Positions 43,057-50,935 of a stretch of DNA of 64,000 nucleotides are shown here, one piece after another; the first letter of the stretch is position 1, and every line of letters begins with the position of its first letter. The notes under the pieces are model-generated. The model was not told the origin of the DNA and did not search any database. It saw only the letters and a list, made by a program, of their open reading frames with translations. The stretch comes from Brooklawnia cerclae (GTDB lineage: Bacteria > Actinomycetota > Actinomycetes > Propionibacteriales > Propionibacteriaceae): the NCBI RefSeq assembly GCF_011758645.1, contig NZ_JAAMOZ010000001.1, positions 868,001-932,000 on the forward strand, written 5' to 3'. A program made the translations under genes and the position numbers.

Positions 43057-43440
43057 TTAGGCGGTCTTGTTTTCCAGGTCTCCGAGTCTGCGGAAGATCT
43101 CGGAGTTGGTGCGTCGGGTGGAGTCGTCGAGGGTTTGGCGGGCGATGCGTTCGGTTTCCATTTCGCGGCGGAACTGGCGGACGTCTTCGGCGATGCCGGC
43201 GACGAGTTGTTCGGTGCGGGCGACCGCGTCTTTGGTGGAGCTGCCTGAGTTGTGCTGCAGCTCGTGGGCCGCGGTTTGGGCGTTCGCGCGGACTTCGGCG
43301 AGCATTACCTGAGTCTCGGCCGCCATTCGGTCGGCTTCCGCCCGGGCGCGTCGTCCCTGGACGAGGACGACGGTGAGGACACCGCCGATCGCGACGAGCA
43401 GGGCCGCCAGGGCGGTCAGGAGGTCGATGGTCGTCTGCAT
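43057..43440 (-). CDS. Small membrane protein of the lysis module
   Basis: This 127-residue protein has one N-terminal membrane segment (about 5-28) followed by a long, charged, probably coiled-coil region rich in Ala, Glu, Arg and Gln. It lies between the fibre genes and the endolysin, where actinophages often carry a second holin-like or DUF2746-type membrane protein. It might modulate lysis timing. ATG 43440 lies two bases after the upstream stop. No specific function is proven. Confidence 0.65.
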   Translation of the reverse strand: MQTTIDLLTALAALLVAIGGVLTVVLVQGRRARAEADRMAAETQVMLAEVRANAQTAAHELQHNSGSSTKDAVARTEQLVAGIAEDVRQFRREMETERIARQTLDDSTRRTNSEIFRRLGDLENKTA

Positions 43441-43442
43441 CG

Positions 43443-45929
43443 TCACCAGCCCATCGCGATCCAATTGACGCGGTAGGGGCCGTTGACGCCACCTCGCAGG
43501 GAGCTATAGAAACCGGTGAGGCCGATGTTGTGGACGACGACGTGGCCGTCGGGTTGGGCGTTGCTGTCTCCGTTCGTCGCAACCACGGACATGACGCCGT
43601 GCGGGAATGCTCCTGGGAAGATGATCGGCTGCGAGGTGTCTGTTGCTGTGTTCCGCACCGAGCTGGACGCGTAGATGATCGGGGTGACTCCCGCTCCGTT
43701 TGTTGGCCAGGTTCCGAGGATTAGGTCGACGGGGTCGGGGGCGAGGGCCGGGACGTTGCGCCCGGCAAGTTTCACTTCGGGGGCGGTGAGGGTGATTCTG
43801 CTGCCCGAGGTGATGCCCAGGTCGCCGGTGGCGAGGATGACGGCGTTGCCGTCACGTCCGAACAGGAGCCGCCCGACAGGGTTCTGGATTCCGGCCGCGC
43901 GCTGCTCGACGATGACGGAGTCGGGGGTGCATCCGACGCGGGCGAGGTCCCCGTCTGTGAGCCCGTTGTCGAGCCAGATGCCTGCCTGGCCGGTGCCGGG
44001 GACGCTGACCCGGCCGATCGTGGTGCCCTCGGAGTCGTACCAGCGGGCGCCGGGGATGTTGCCGTGGACACCGATGGTCATGCCGATAGTGATCTGGGCG
44101 ACCTGGACGAGCACATCGTCAACAAGCTTGGGCAGCAGGTTCCCGGCGGACGACGCCGACACGCCTGACAGGCTGGCTGCGATAGTGAACGGGAAGGTTG
44201 CCCCCAGCCCGGATACCCACGTGGTGAGGTCGATGTCCACCCATCCGGTCGCCCCGCCGAGGCTCGCCGAGGTCATCACGGTCGTGGTGTTCAGCACGGT
44301 GACGGCAACCGCTGCATTGCCGATGCTCCAGAACCCTACGGGGATGTTCAAGGCGAAGGCGACGTGGACGCGCCTGCCCCCGGATCCCAGGCCGGACGGT
44401 GTGGTGATCGTCCGGATCGCTCGTGCCGCCGAATCGCCGCCATTGGACAGGGTCGTGCCCATCTGCATCGACACGGAGCCTGTGTTGGCGGTGGACGATG
44501 CAGTGGGGTCGGCGATACCGGTTCCGCCGGTCCACTCGGTGATCTCGCTGCTGTCCTCGAAGCCGGTGTCTAGGGCGGTCACCCACGGGTCTGCGACGTC
44601 ACCGGCGACGGTGAACTCCGAGCCGGTGATTTCCGCTCCGGTCGCCGTGAGCGTCCCGTCCGGGGTGATGGTGACGTTAGCATCCCCGCCCGGTAGTCCT
44701 GCAGCGATACCGGTCCCGGACACGCTGACCTGCCCGGTCTCGGCGATCGTCTGGAGGCCGGCGTCGTTGATCCGCAGCCCGGTCCCGCCGTCGAATCCGC
44801 TGGTCTTGAGCTCGTCGGAGGTGATGATTCCGGGAACGTCGATTTCGGCGGCGGTGAGCTGGCGGACGAGGAGTTTGCCGAGGAGGGCTTCGTCGGCCAG
44901 GACTTTCGCGGCGGTGACGGCGTTGGCGGCGATGACGTTGGCGGTGACCGCGTTCGCGGAGAGTTTGGGGGTGGTGATGGCGCCGTTGGCGATCTGGGCG
45001 GCGACGGTGACTTCCATGGCTTCCACGGAGTCGATGTAGATCGCGGTGCCCGAGGTGGTGACGGAGTTGACGAGCCCGATCCGCATGTACTTCGCGGCTG
45101 ACGGCGGGGTGACGGTGCCTTCCAGCCTCTTCCAGGTGGTCGACAGGGCCTGCCCGGAAGTGACGGTGGTGGTGGACACGACGGTGGTCTTGTCGGCGTC
45201 CATCCAGTAGACGCGGAGCGCAAACGCTGAGGTGAGCGAGGCTCCAGCCCCTGCGGTCACCGACACATACCAGGAGCGGGAGACGCTGCCGGTGACCGGA
45301 ATCGCGGCCTCGGCGGCCTGGGTGACGGTAGTGGTGCCGCTCGTGCGGGTGATCCGCAGGGCGTACTGGCCGGAGGAGGCCACCCCGGTGACGATGTCGG
45401 CGGTGCCGGCGGTCTCGGTGTTCGTGGGGGTGCCCAGCCCCCAGCCCTGCACGCCGTCCTCGAATGACCCGTTCACCACCATGTTGTCGGACACGGCACC
45501 GATGGACAGTTTGGATGCGGTGATCGCCCCGGCCGCGAGGGCGTCAGTGGTGACAGCTCCGGCGGCGATCGCGTTCGCGGTGACCGCGCCCGCGTCGATG
45601 TGGAACGCCTGGATCTGGTTGGCGGCGATCGCGTCCGCCAGGATCGACCCGGCCACGATCAGGCTGCCGTCGATGACCGACGCGGTCGGTGCCAGTACCC
45701 CGATACCAGACTTGTTGAGGAACAGGAGCAGGTCGTCGGCGGTCAGGTCGTTCGGCAGGGTGTCGGAGAATTCGAGGGTGGGTGCTCCGTTGTATCGCCA
45801 GCACGTGAACTTCTTGTTCGTGTTCCCGGCCGCCACCGTGTAGGAGACGCCGTTGTATTGGATCGAGAACGCGGTCCAGGCGATGTAGCCCGAGGACGGG
45901 GAGTTCGACGTGATGGTCGGCAACGCCAT
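43443..45929 (-). CDS. Large tail fibre / receptor-binding protein
   Basis: This 828-residue protein is probably the main host-binding fibre. Residues about 7-80 form a domain shared with the 46625-47563 product. Repeats of the IAANAVT/AAGAVTTDAL type follow (about 95-145 and again about 370-415), likely a beta-helical or trimeric stalk. A carbohydrate-binding-like module begins near residue 150 (NGSFEDGVQGW), with another related region after about 500. The C-terminal 60 residues (VMSVVATNGDSN and onward) look like a knob. GGAGG precedes ATG 45929. Receptor unknown, probably a cell-wall glycan. Confidence 0.8.
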   Translation of the reverse strand: MALPTITSNSPSSGYIAWTAFSIQYNGVSYTVAAGNTNKKFTCWRYNGAPTLEFSDTLPNDLTADDLLLFLNKSGIGVLAPTASVIDGSLIVAGSILADAIAANQIQAFHIDAGAVTANAIAAGAVTTDALAAGAITASKLSIGAVSDNMVVNGSFEDGVQGWGLGTPTNTETAGTADIVTGVASSGQYALRITRTSGTTTVTQAAEAAIPVTGSVSRSWYVSVTAGAGASLTSAFALRVYWMDADKTTVVSTTTVTSGQALSTTWKRLEGTVTPPSAAKYMRIGLVNSVTTSGTAIYIDSVEAMEVTVAAQIANGAITTPKLSANAVTANVIAANAVTAAKVLADEALLGKLLVRQLTAAEIDVPGIITSDELKTSGFDGGTGLRINDAGLQTIAETGQVSVSGTGIAAGLPGGDANVTITPDGTLTATGAEITGSEFTVAGDVADPWVTALDTGFEDSSEITEWTGGTGIADPTASSTANTGSVSMQMGTTLSNGGDSAARAIRTITTPSGLGSGGRRVHVAFALNIPVGFWSIGNAAVAVTVLNTTTVMTSASLGGATGWVDIDLTTWVSGLGATFPFTIAASLSGVSASSAGNLLPKLVDDVLVQVAQITIGMTIGVHGNIPGARWYDSEGTTIGRVSVPGTGQAGIWLDNGLTDGDLARVGCTPDSVIVEQRAAGIQNPVGRLLFGRDGNAVILATGDLGITSGSRITLTAPEVKLAGRNVPALAPDPVDLILGTWPTNGAGVTPIIYASSSVRNTATDTSQPIIFPGAFPHGVMSVVATNGDSNAQPDGHVVVHNIGLTGFYSSLRGGVNGPYRVNWIAMGW

Positions 45930-45930
45930 G

Positions 45931-46614
45931 TCATCCTCCAAAGGTGTAGTGGCCGTGGTGATGCAGGGTCGGTCCCTGGATGTCGGCCATGACGAGCCCG
46001 CCGAGACGCTGCCAGCGGCGGCAGAACGTGTAGTCCTCCGACAGGTAACGGCCAGCGTCGATCGAGGTGTCGAACAGTGCGTACTGGGTGCCAGCGGGCA
46101 TCCCGATCTGGTCGGACTGGTAAGCGAGCTCCGGCATCGCGGCACACATGAGGTCGATGGCCCGCCGGTGGATCAGCATGAACCCGGTCCCGGCGTCCAG
46201 GACCGGCGCGAAACCGTCCGGGCCCGGCTCACCGGCAGCGTTCACCACGCTGTACACGCCCGCCTCACGGGCTTGGACAACGGTGGCAGGACGAGCGGCC
46301 ACAACCCGGTCCCAGTCGATGGCCTTCATCGGATACGGCGTCGCACACACCGGGTGCCCCGAGTCGACTAGCCTGCGCACGTTCTCGGGCTGGAACTCGA
46401 TGTCAGCGTCGACGAACAGCAGGGCATCTCCGTCGCCGGCCATGAACTGGGCCACGATCGCGTTCCGGGCCCTGGTGATCAGGGACTCCCCGGTGGTGGT
46501 CAGCACGGCGATATCGATGCCATCGAGACCCGCGAACACCAACCGGAGCACGGACTGCATGTACGGCTCGGTCACCTGACCCCCGTAGCAGGGAGTCGCC
46601 AGCACGATCTTCAC
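45931..46614 (-). CDS. Phage-encoded family-2-like glycosyltransferase
   Basis: This 227-residue GT-A-fold glycosyltransferase begins MKIVLATPCYGG and has the DxD motif in FVDADIEF (Asp69, Asp71), which binds a metal and nucleotide-sugar. A GTGFMLIHR segment and a C-terminal acidic pocket (YLSEDYTFCRRW) are usual for the family. The GTG start at 46614 has GAGGGG five bases upstream. It stands between two tail fibre genes, so likely targets are the fibre proteins themselves; glycosylation of the host surface is an alternative. Confidence 0.82.
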   Translation of the reverse strand: MKIVLATPCYGGQVTEPYMQSVLRLVFAGLDGIDIAVLTTTGESLITRARNAIVAQFMAGDGDALLFVDADIEFQPENVRRLVDSGHPVCATPYPMKAIDWDRVVAARPATVVQAREAGVYSVVNAAGEPGPDGFAPVLDAGTGFMLIHRRAIDLMCAAMPELAYQSDQIGMPAGTQYALFDTSIDAGRYLSEDYTFCRRWQRLGGLVMADIQGPTLHHHGHYTFGG

Positions 46615-46624
46615 GGTGCGCCCC

Positions 46625-47563
46625 TCAGTAGAGGACGTGCTGGAGGATGTTCAGCTTCGCCGCGGACACCGCACCAGCGGCCAGAGCCCCCGAGTCGACC
46701 GCATTGTCGGCCAGCTGGGAGGCACCGACCACGTTCGCGGCGAGCTGCCCAGACCGCGACACCGCCCCATCGGCGAGTTTCGCGCCCGTGACCGCGTTCG
46801 CCGCGATGTTCGTCGACCCCACCACGTTCGCCGACAATTGCCCCGACCGGGACACCGCACCATCGGCCACCTTCGCAGCCGTGACAGCGTTCGCACCCAA
46901 CTCGGTCGCCGTGACCGCGTTCGCGGCGATCGCGCTGGTCGACACCACGTTCGCCGCCAGCTGTGCCGTGCGGGACACCGCCCCATCGGCGATCTTCGCT
47001 CCCGTGACCGCGTTCGCCGCGATCGCGGCCGCGCCCACCGCACCGTCAGCGAGCGCTGTGGAGGTCACCGCATTCGCCAGGATTGCACTCGAGTCGACCG
47101 CCCCGTTGGCCAGCGTGGACGGCAGGGATTGGTTCGTCGACGACAACGCCACAACCGGTGTTCCGTTGTTGTTGACGAACACCAAGGTTTCGCCGTCTGA
47201 CAGGGTCGGCTTCGTGTTCGAGACCTGCAGCGCGGTCGGCGTAGTTGTCGGGGACCACCACGCATACTTCATCGCCGTGTTCGCGTCGACGATCGCCGTG
47301 TCGGTGCCGTTGTAGACCATGTGCAGATCCGTCCACGCGATGCTGCCTGCAGACGGCGAGTTCGCTGTCACCGCATACCCGGTTAACATCGCGTGGCCCT
47401 GCAAGTTCAGGTCCTCGGCGAACACCTGTCTGCCCGCCGGGTCCGGTGAAGCCTGCACCTGGCGGAGTTGATCCAGCCGCCAGGAGATGTCCGCGAGGAT
47501 GTGGGCGAGCCGGGTGTGGAGGATACGTTCGATTCGCTGGTCGATGGTTTCACGCTTGGCCAT
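46625..47563 (-). CDS. Repeat-rich tail fibre protein
   Basis: This 312-residue protein has a helical N-terminus (1-60), a domain at about 67-140 that matches the N-terminal domain of the large fibre (NSPSAGSIAW), and a C-terminal half (about 152-310) of near-identical repeats. Each repeat carries ADGAVSRSGQLAANV followed by an IAANAVT variant, with a period close to 30 residues. Such repeats form elongated trimeric stalks. GAGGGG precedes ATG 47563. It may extend or present the receptor-binding fibre. The repeats at DNA level (about 46648-47113) are prone to recombination. Confidence 0.75.
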   Translation of the reverse strand: MAKRETIDQRIERILHTRLAHILADISWRLDQLRQVQASPDPAGRQVFAEDLNLQGHAMLTGYAVTANSPSAGSIAWTDLHMVYNGTDTAIVDANTAMKYAWWSPTTTPTALQVSNTKPTLSDGETLVFVNNNGTPVVALSSTNQSLPSTLANGAVDSSAILANAVTSTALADGAVGAAAIAANAVTGAKIADGAVSRTAQLAANVVSTSAIAANAVTATELGANAVTAAKVADGAVSRSGQLSANVVGSTNIAANAVTGAKLADGAVSRSGQLAANVVGASQLADNAVDSGALAAGAVSAAKLNILQHVLY

Positions 47564-47574
47564 GACGGCCCCCC

Positions 47575-48018
47575 TCAATACAAGTAGTGATCGGTTCGAG
47601 ACGCCGCGAACTTCGTCACGGCCACACTCCAGTCGGCGATCTTGTCCCCAGAAACCGCGCCAGCCGCGATCTTGTCGGCCGTCACCGCACCATCAGCCAG
47701 CCGCTGCCCGGTCACGATCGACGCAGCCGCCTCATCGATCGCCGCCGGAAGATCCACATCCACGGCCTGCCGCACCTCAGCCATCGTCTCGGCCACATCG
47801 ACCGCGGCCTGCTCCAGCTGCTCCGTCGACTCCCGCACCGACTTCGACGTGCCCGGCTCCCCACCCTCGCCAGGCTTCGTCCACGTGACATCACCGGAAG
47901 CGCCGAGGTCTTTCACGCCGGTCGGCACCGTGGTGCCCGACATGACGGCTTGCGACAGCCGTTGCCCGAGCTGGCGGTCCTGCTGCTCGGGCGACGGACG
48001 AAGGTTTACGCGCTTCAT
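47575..48018 (-). CDS. Small fibre-associated protein
   Basis: This 147-residue protein is predicted to be largely helical, with a coiled-coil-like middle (SVRESTEQLEQAAVDVAETM). It ends in the same style of repeat as the fibres (LADGAVTADKIAAGAVSGDKI). AGGAGG precedes ATG 48018, immediately after the upstream stop. It probably attaches or trimerises with the neighbouring fibre. This is a hypothetical structural role based on shared repeats and position. Confidence 0.65.
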   Translation of the reverse strand: MKRVNLRPSPEQQDRQLGQRLSQAVMSGTTVPTGVKDLGASGDVTWTKPGEGGEPGTSKSVRESTEQLEQAAVDVAETMAEVRQAVDVDLPAAIDEAAASIVTGQRLADGAVTADKIAAGAVSGDKIADWSVAVTKFAASRTDHYLY

Positions 48019-49212
48019 TCAGTCCTCCTGTAGCTGGACCGCGATCTCCTCGGAGTCGAGGCCTCCGCGCGCCGAGATGATCGTCATCAAGTGCTCGCCG
48101 GCATCCAAGTCGCGCAGCCTCGGAGTGATGACCTGCACCCGGTCACCGACATGCCACGAGCCGACGACGGCCTGGGGGTGATCCCCCCGGACCTTGAGAT
48201 CGAGCTGCACCGTCGGCTTGGAGGAGGCTGCAAGATCGGCCTGTGCGTGATCCAGCAGGGGCGGCAGGTTCGTTACCGACTGGTACGCCGCGGACTGTTC
48301 AAGCAGCGGCATGCCGTCGGCCAGCGCGCCATCGTCCTCGGACACTTGCATGGCGATCCCCGCGCCCTCACCGGCGCCGGTCGCCCAGCGCCGGGTACGG
48401 ATACCACCCGCGTCGGCAGCCGGGTCGAGGCCGTACACCGGGCCGTTCGGAGCCGTGGCATCCCACACGATCTGGCGCTCCTGGGGCAGCCACGGTTGCC
48501 CCTCCAGGCCGTGCAGGCAGGTCGCGTAGGCCCGCCACACGTCATCGGCCCGGGTGTCGAGCCCGGGCCGCAGCATGAAATCAGGGCCGCCGATCACCTC
48601 CGACAGTTCGGTGATGAGCTTGTCGGCATCGTTGTTGGCAACATTCCAGCCCTCATAGTTGCGGGTGTGCCCGTCGTCCTGGGCGAGGCCGGTCTGCCGC
48701 CAGCGCTCGTCGAAGCGGATCGGCAGCCGCCCCGCTTTCCGGGCGATCGCCAGCCTGACGATCTCCTCCTGGATCGTCCCCAGGGACATGCCGGTAAAGG
48801 TCGCGACCGAGTTCTTAAGGGCGTCGAGGGCATCATTGCTGGTCCAGTCGACGACGCCGGTGATCTTCCGCCATCGCAGGATCTCGCGGAGCCCCGTACC
48901 CGACAGGGTGTCGATGACCGTCTTCTGCTTGTCGGCCGAGGTGACCGTCGATGCCTTCGGGACGCTGGTCACCGGACCGAGCACCCACGGGTGATCCTCG
49001 GGCCACAGCGGACAGGAGTGGCAGATCAGCGCGGACGCCTGCCACTTGTTCCACCAGCGGCGCGGTACCGTGTCGAGCCACCTGTCCGGGAGGCTGAGAG
49101 TCCACGACTCGATGCCGTTGAGGGTGATCTCCCACGACCCCCCGGCAGCGAGCGGCACCTGCGGGCCGACGGCTCCGGTCGTCGTCTCGACCAGCCACGC
49201 GGACCAGGTCAT
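48019..49212 (-). CDS. Minor tail protein (baseplate-type)
   Basis: This 397-residue protein resembles minor tail proteins that follow the distal tail protein in actinophages. Its N-terminal part (WEITLNGIESWTLSLPDRW, about residues 28-46) looks like the start of a baseplate hub domain, and the C-terminus has a beta-rich region (VGSWHVGDRVQVITPRL). ATG 49212 overlaps the upstream stop (ATGA). It probably forms the tail tip to which the fibres attach. Confidence 0.7.
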   Translation of the reverse strand: MTWSAWLVETTTGAVGPQVPLAAGGSWEITLNGIESWTLSLPDRWLDTVPRRWWNKWQASALICHSCPLWPEDHPWVLGPVTSVPKASTVTSADKQKTVIDTLSGTGLREILRWRKITGVVDWTSNDALDALKNSVATFTGMSLGTIQEEIVRLAIARKAGRLPIRFDERWRQTGLAQDDGHTRNYEGWNVANNDADKLITELSEVIGGPDFMLRPGLDTRADDVWRAYATCLHGLEGQPWLPQERQIVWDATAPNGPVYGLDPAADAGGIRTRRWATGAGEGAGIAMQVSEDDGALADGMPLLEQSAAYQSVTNLPPLLDHAQADLAASSKPTVQLDLKVRGDHPQAVVGSWHVGDRVQVITPRLRDLDAGEHLMTIISARGGLDSEEIAVQLQED

Positions 49213-50069
49213 ACCGCGACGCCTTGATCCCAGACCCGGAAGACTCGGCCGATGTACTGCGTCGACTGCTGCCCTTCCACGCTCTTCGAGTTGTAATGGA
49301 AAACCGGAGCTGCTCCCCAAGAGTTGCAGGAGCGCACATGAGCCGTGTGCATACCCTCGGGCAACTCCACCGTGACCTCCCAGTGCTTCCCCTGCCAGAT
49401 GTTGTCGAGGCTGAACTCGCACCCAGAACCCGGGACGTCGGCTCCATCGATACGGAAGTTGATGAACCAACCACCCCGCGCAGCCTCCCCGCCGCTCGCC
49501 GATATGCATCCCGTGAAATCCAGCTTCACAAGCCTTGAGGTGGGAAGGTAGAAGGTGACGGGTTGTTCGACGTACCACTCCCACGGGGTTCCGCTTCCCG
49601 TGCCATCCATCGGCATAACATCCTGGCCAAGGAGGCCGAGGCTCGCGCCGTACGGCATGGCATACCGCCGCCCCCACGTGCTCGTGGTAGCCGCTGTCGA
49701 GATGGTCCCGGCCGCGACGTTCCGCTTGTCCAGGACGCATACATCGGTGGGCATGTCGGCCTCGCGGGACAGGTTGACGTCCCCGTCCGCGTCGACCCAG
49801 ATCGCGTCGACGGCGGTGCCCGACGGTGGCGCGGTGGTGAGCGCCGTCTGACCAGCCGTCCAGCAGACCAGCACCGCTCCCGCCGCCGTTTTCACCACAC
49901 CGACACCAGCGGTGTAGGCGTAGGCCATCGTGGCGAGCCCGGACACCAGGCCGCCCGCAACGATCGGCGAATCCGCGCTGTTGGTGTACTGGGCGGCAAT
50001 CATCTGCTGCACGTCCTCCGGCTGGGACCGGTGGCCGTTCGAGTCGGCCGAAGCGCCGTACTGGCCCAT
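49209..50069 (-). CDS. Minor tail protein
   Basis: This 286-residue beta-rich structural protein is found between the distal tail protein and the tip protein. The C-terminal half (WYVEQPVTFYLPTSRLVKLD and later strands) looks like a jelly-roll or carbohydrate-binding fold. GAGGGGG precedes ATG 50069. It has no enzymatic motif. It is assigned from position and composition. Confidence 0.65.
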   Translation of the reverse strand: MGQYGASADSNGHRSQPEDVQQMIAAQYTNSADSPIVAGGLVSGLATMAYAYTAGVGVVKTAAGAVLVCWTAGQTALTTAPPSGTAVDAIWVDADGDVNLSREADMPTDVCVLDKRNVAAGTISTAATTSTWGRRYAMPYGASLGLLGQDVMPMDGTGSGTPWEWYVEQPVTFYLPTSRLVKLDFTGCISASGGEAARGGWFINFRIDGADVPGSGCEFSLDNIWQGKHWEVTVELPEGMHTAHVRSCNSWGAAPVFHYNSKSVEGQQSTQYIGRVFRVWDQGVAV

Positions 50070-50086
50070 GAGGGCCCCCTCTCATC

Positions 50087-50935
50087 TCACAGGTAGGTAT
50101 CGCGGATCTCGACGTCGGCGTATCCACCACCCGAGCCGAGCGGCTGGAGCACCGGTGACACCGAGCCACCGGGTGGGACGCTCCAGAAGCCGCGCTCGGT
50201 CAGCGCCCACGACTGGTCCGCACCGCCGACCGTCACCGAGTGACTGGCGAAGTCGAACACCACCGGGGTCTGAGGCAGACAAGGCCTCCTCCATGCCACC
50301 CAGGCGCCGAGACCGTCACCCAGCCGGACTCCGGCCGGGAAGTCACCGACGACCGTGATGACCGGCCACGCCGGTGCCCGCCCCTGATTGGCGACGACGG
50401 CGGGCACCCGGGCGTCAGCTCCCCACGTCAGCTCGTCACCCTCGCTGAACAGAGGCCACACGAGCCCGGAATCCGCGCCCGGCGGCATGATCCGCCAGGT
50501 GCGGGATGAGCCGTACCGGAAGGGATCGGGCATGGACAGCGGGATCTCCCATTCCAGCCACCCGAACTCGGCATGCGTCGAGACCTTCGTCTCCCCGTCG
50601 AGCTCCACCTTCGCGGTGAGCACCCGCCCATCGCGTTCGACGACCTCGATCGTCCCGAGATTCGCGAGGTCGGCGAACATGCCCCGCAACCGGCGGCCCT
50701 CCTGATCCACGGCCGCCGCCGACCCGAGCCCCGTGGTGATCCCGCGCGCGGTGAGCTGGAGGCGCGACCGGTGGATGGTCGCCGGGAAGGTGCCGTCCCC
50801 GGTCGCCCGTTCGGCCCGCTCGGCCGTCAGGGCGGGAGTGTTGTCCCAGCCGTCCAGCACGATCGAGATCGTGGCCGACGAAGCGATCGCCACACCGGCC
50901 GGGTCGGTGATCGTCACATCCTTCGCCTCAGCCAT
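50087..50935 (-). CDS. Distal tail protein (Dit-like)
   Basis: This 282-residue protein directly downstream of the tape measure gene occupies the standard place of the distal tail protein in siphoviruses, which joins tail tube and tip. The central segment (FGWLEWEIPLSMPDPFRYG) is typical of phage tail-family proteins. Its ATG overlaps the tape measure stop by one base (TGATG). Confidence 0.78.
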   Translation of the reverse strand: MAEAKDVTITDPAGVAIASSATISIVLDGWDNTPALTAERAERATGDGTFPATIHRSRLQLTARGITTGLGSAAAVDQEGRRLRGMFADLANLGTIEVVERDGRVLTAKVELDGETKVSTHAEFGWLEWEIPLSMPDPFRYGSSRTWRIMPPGADSGLVWPLFSEGDELTWGADARVPAVVANQGRAPAWPVITVVGDFPAGVRLGDGLGAWVAWRRPCLPQTPVVFDFASHSVTVGGADQSWALTERGFWSVPPGGSVSPVLQPLGSGGGYADVEIRDTYL

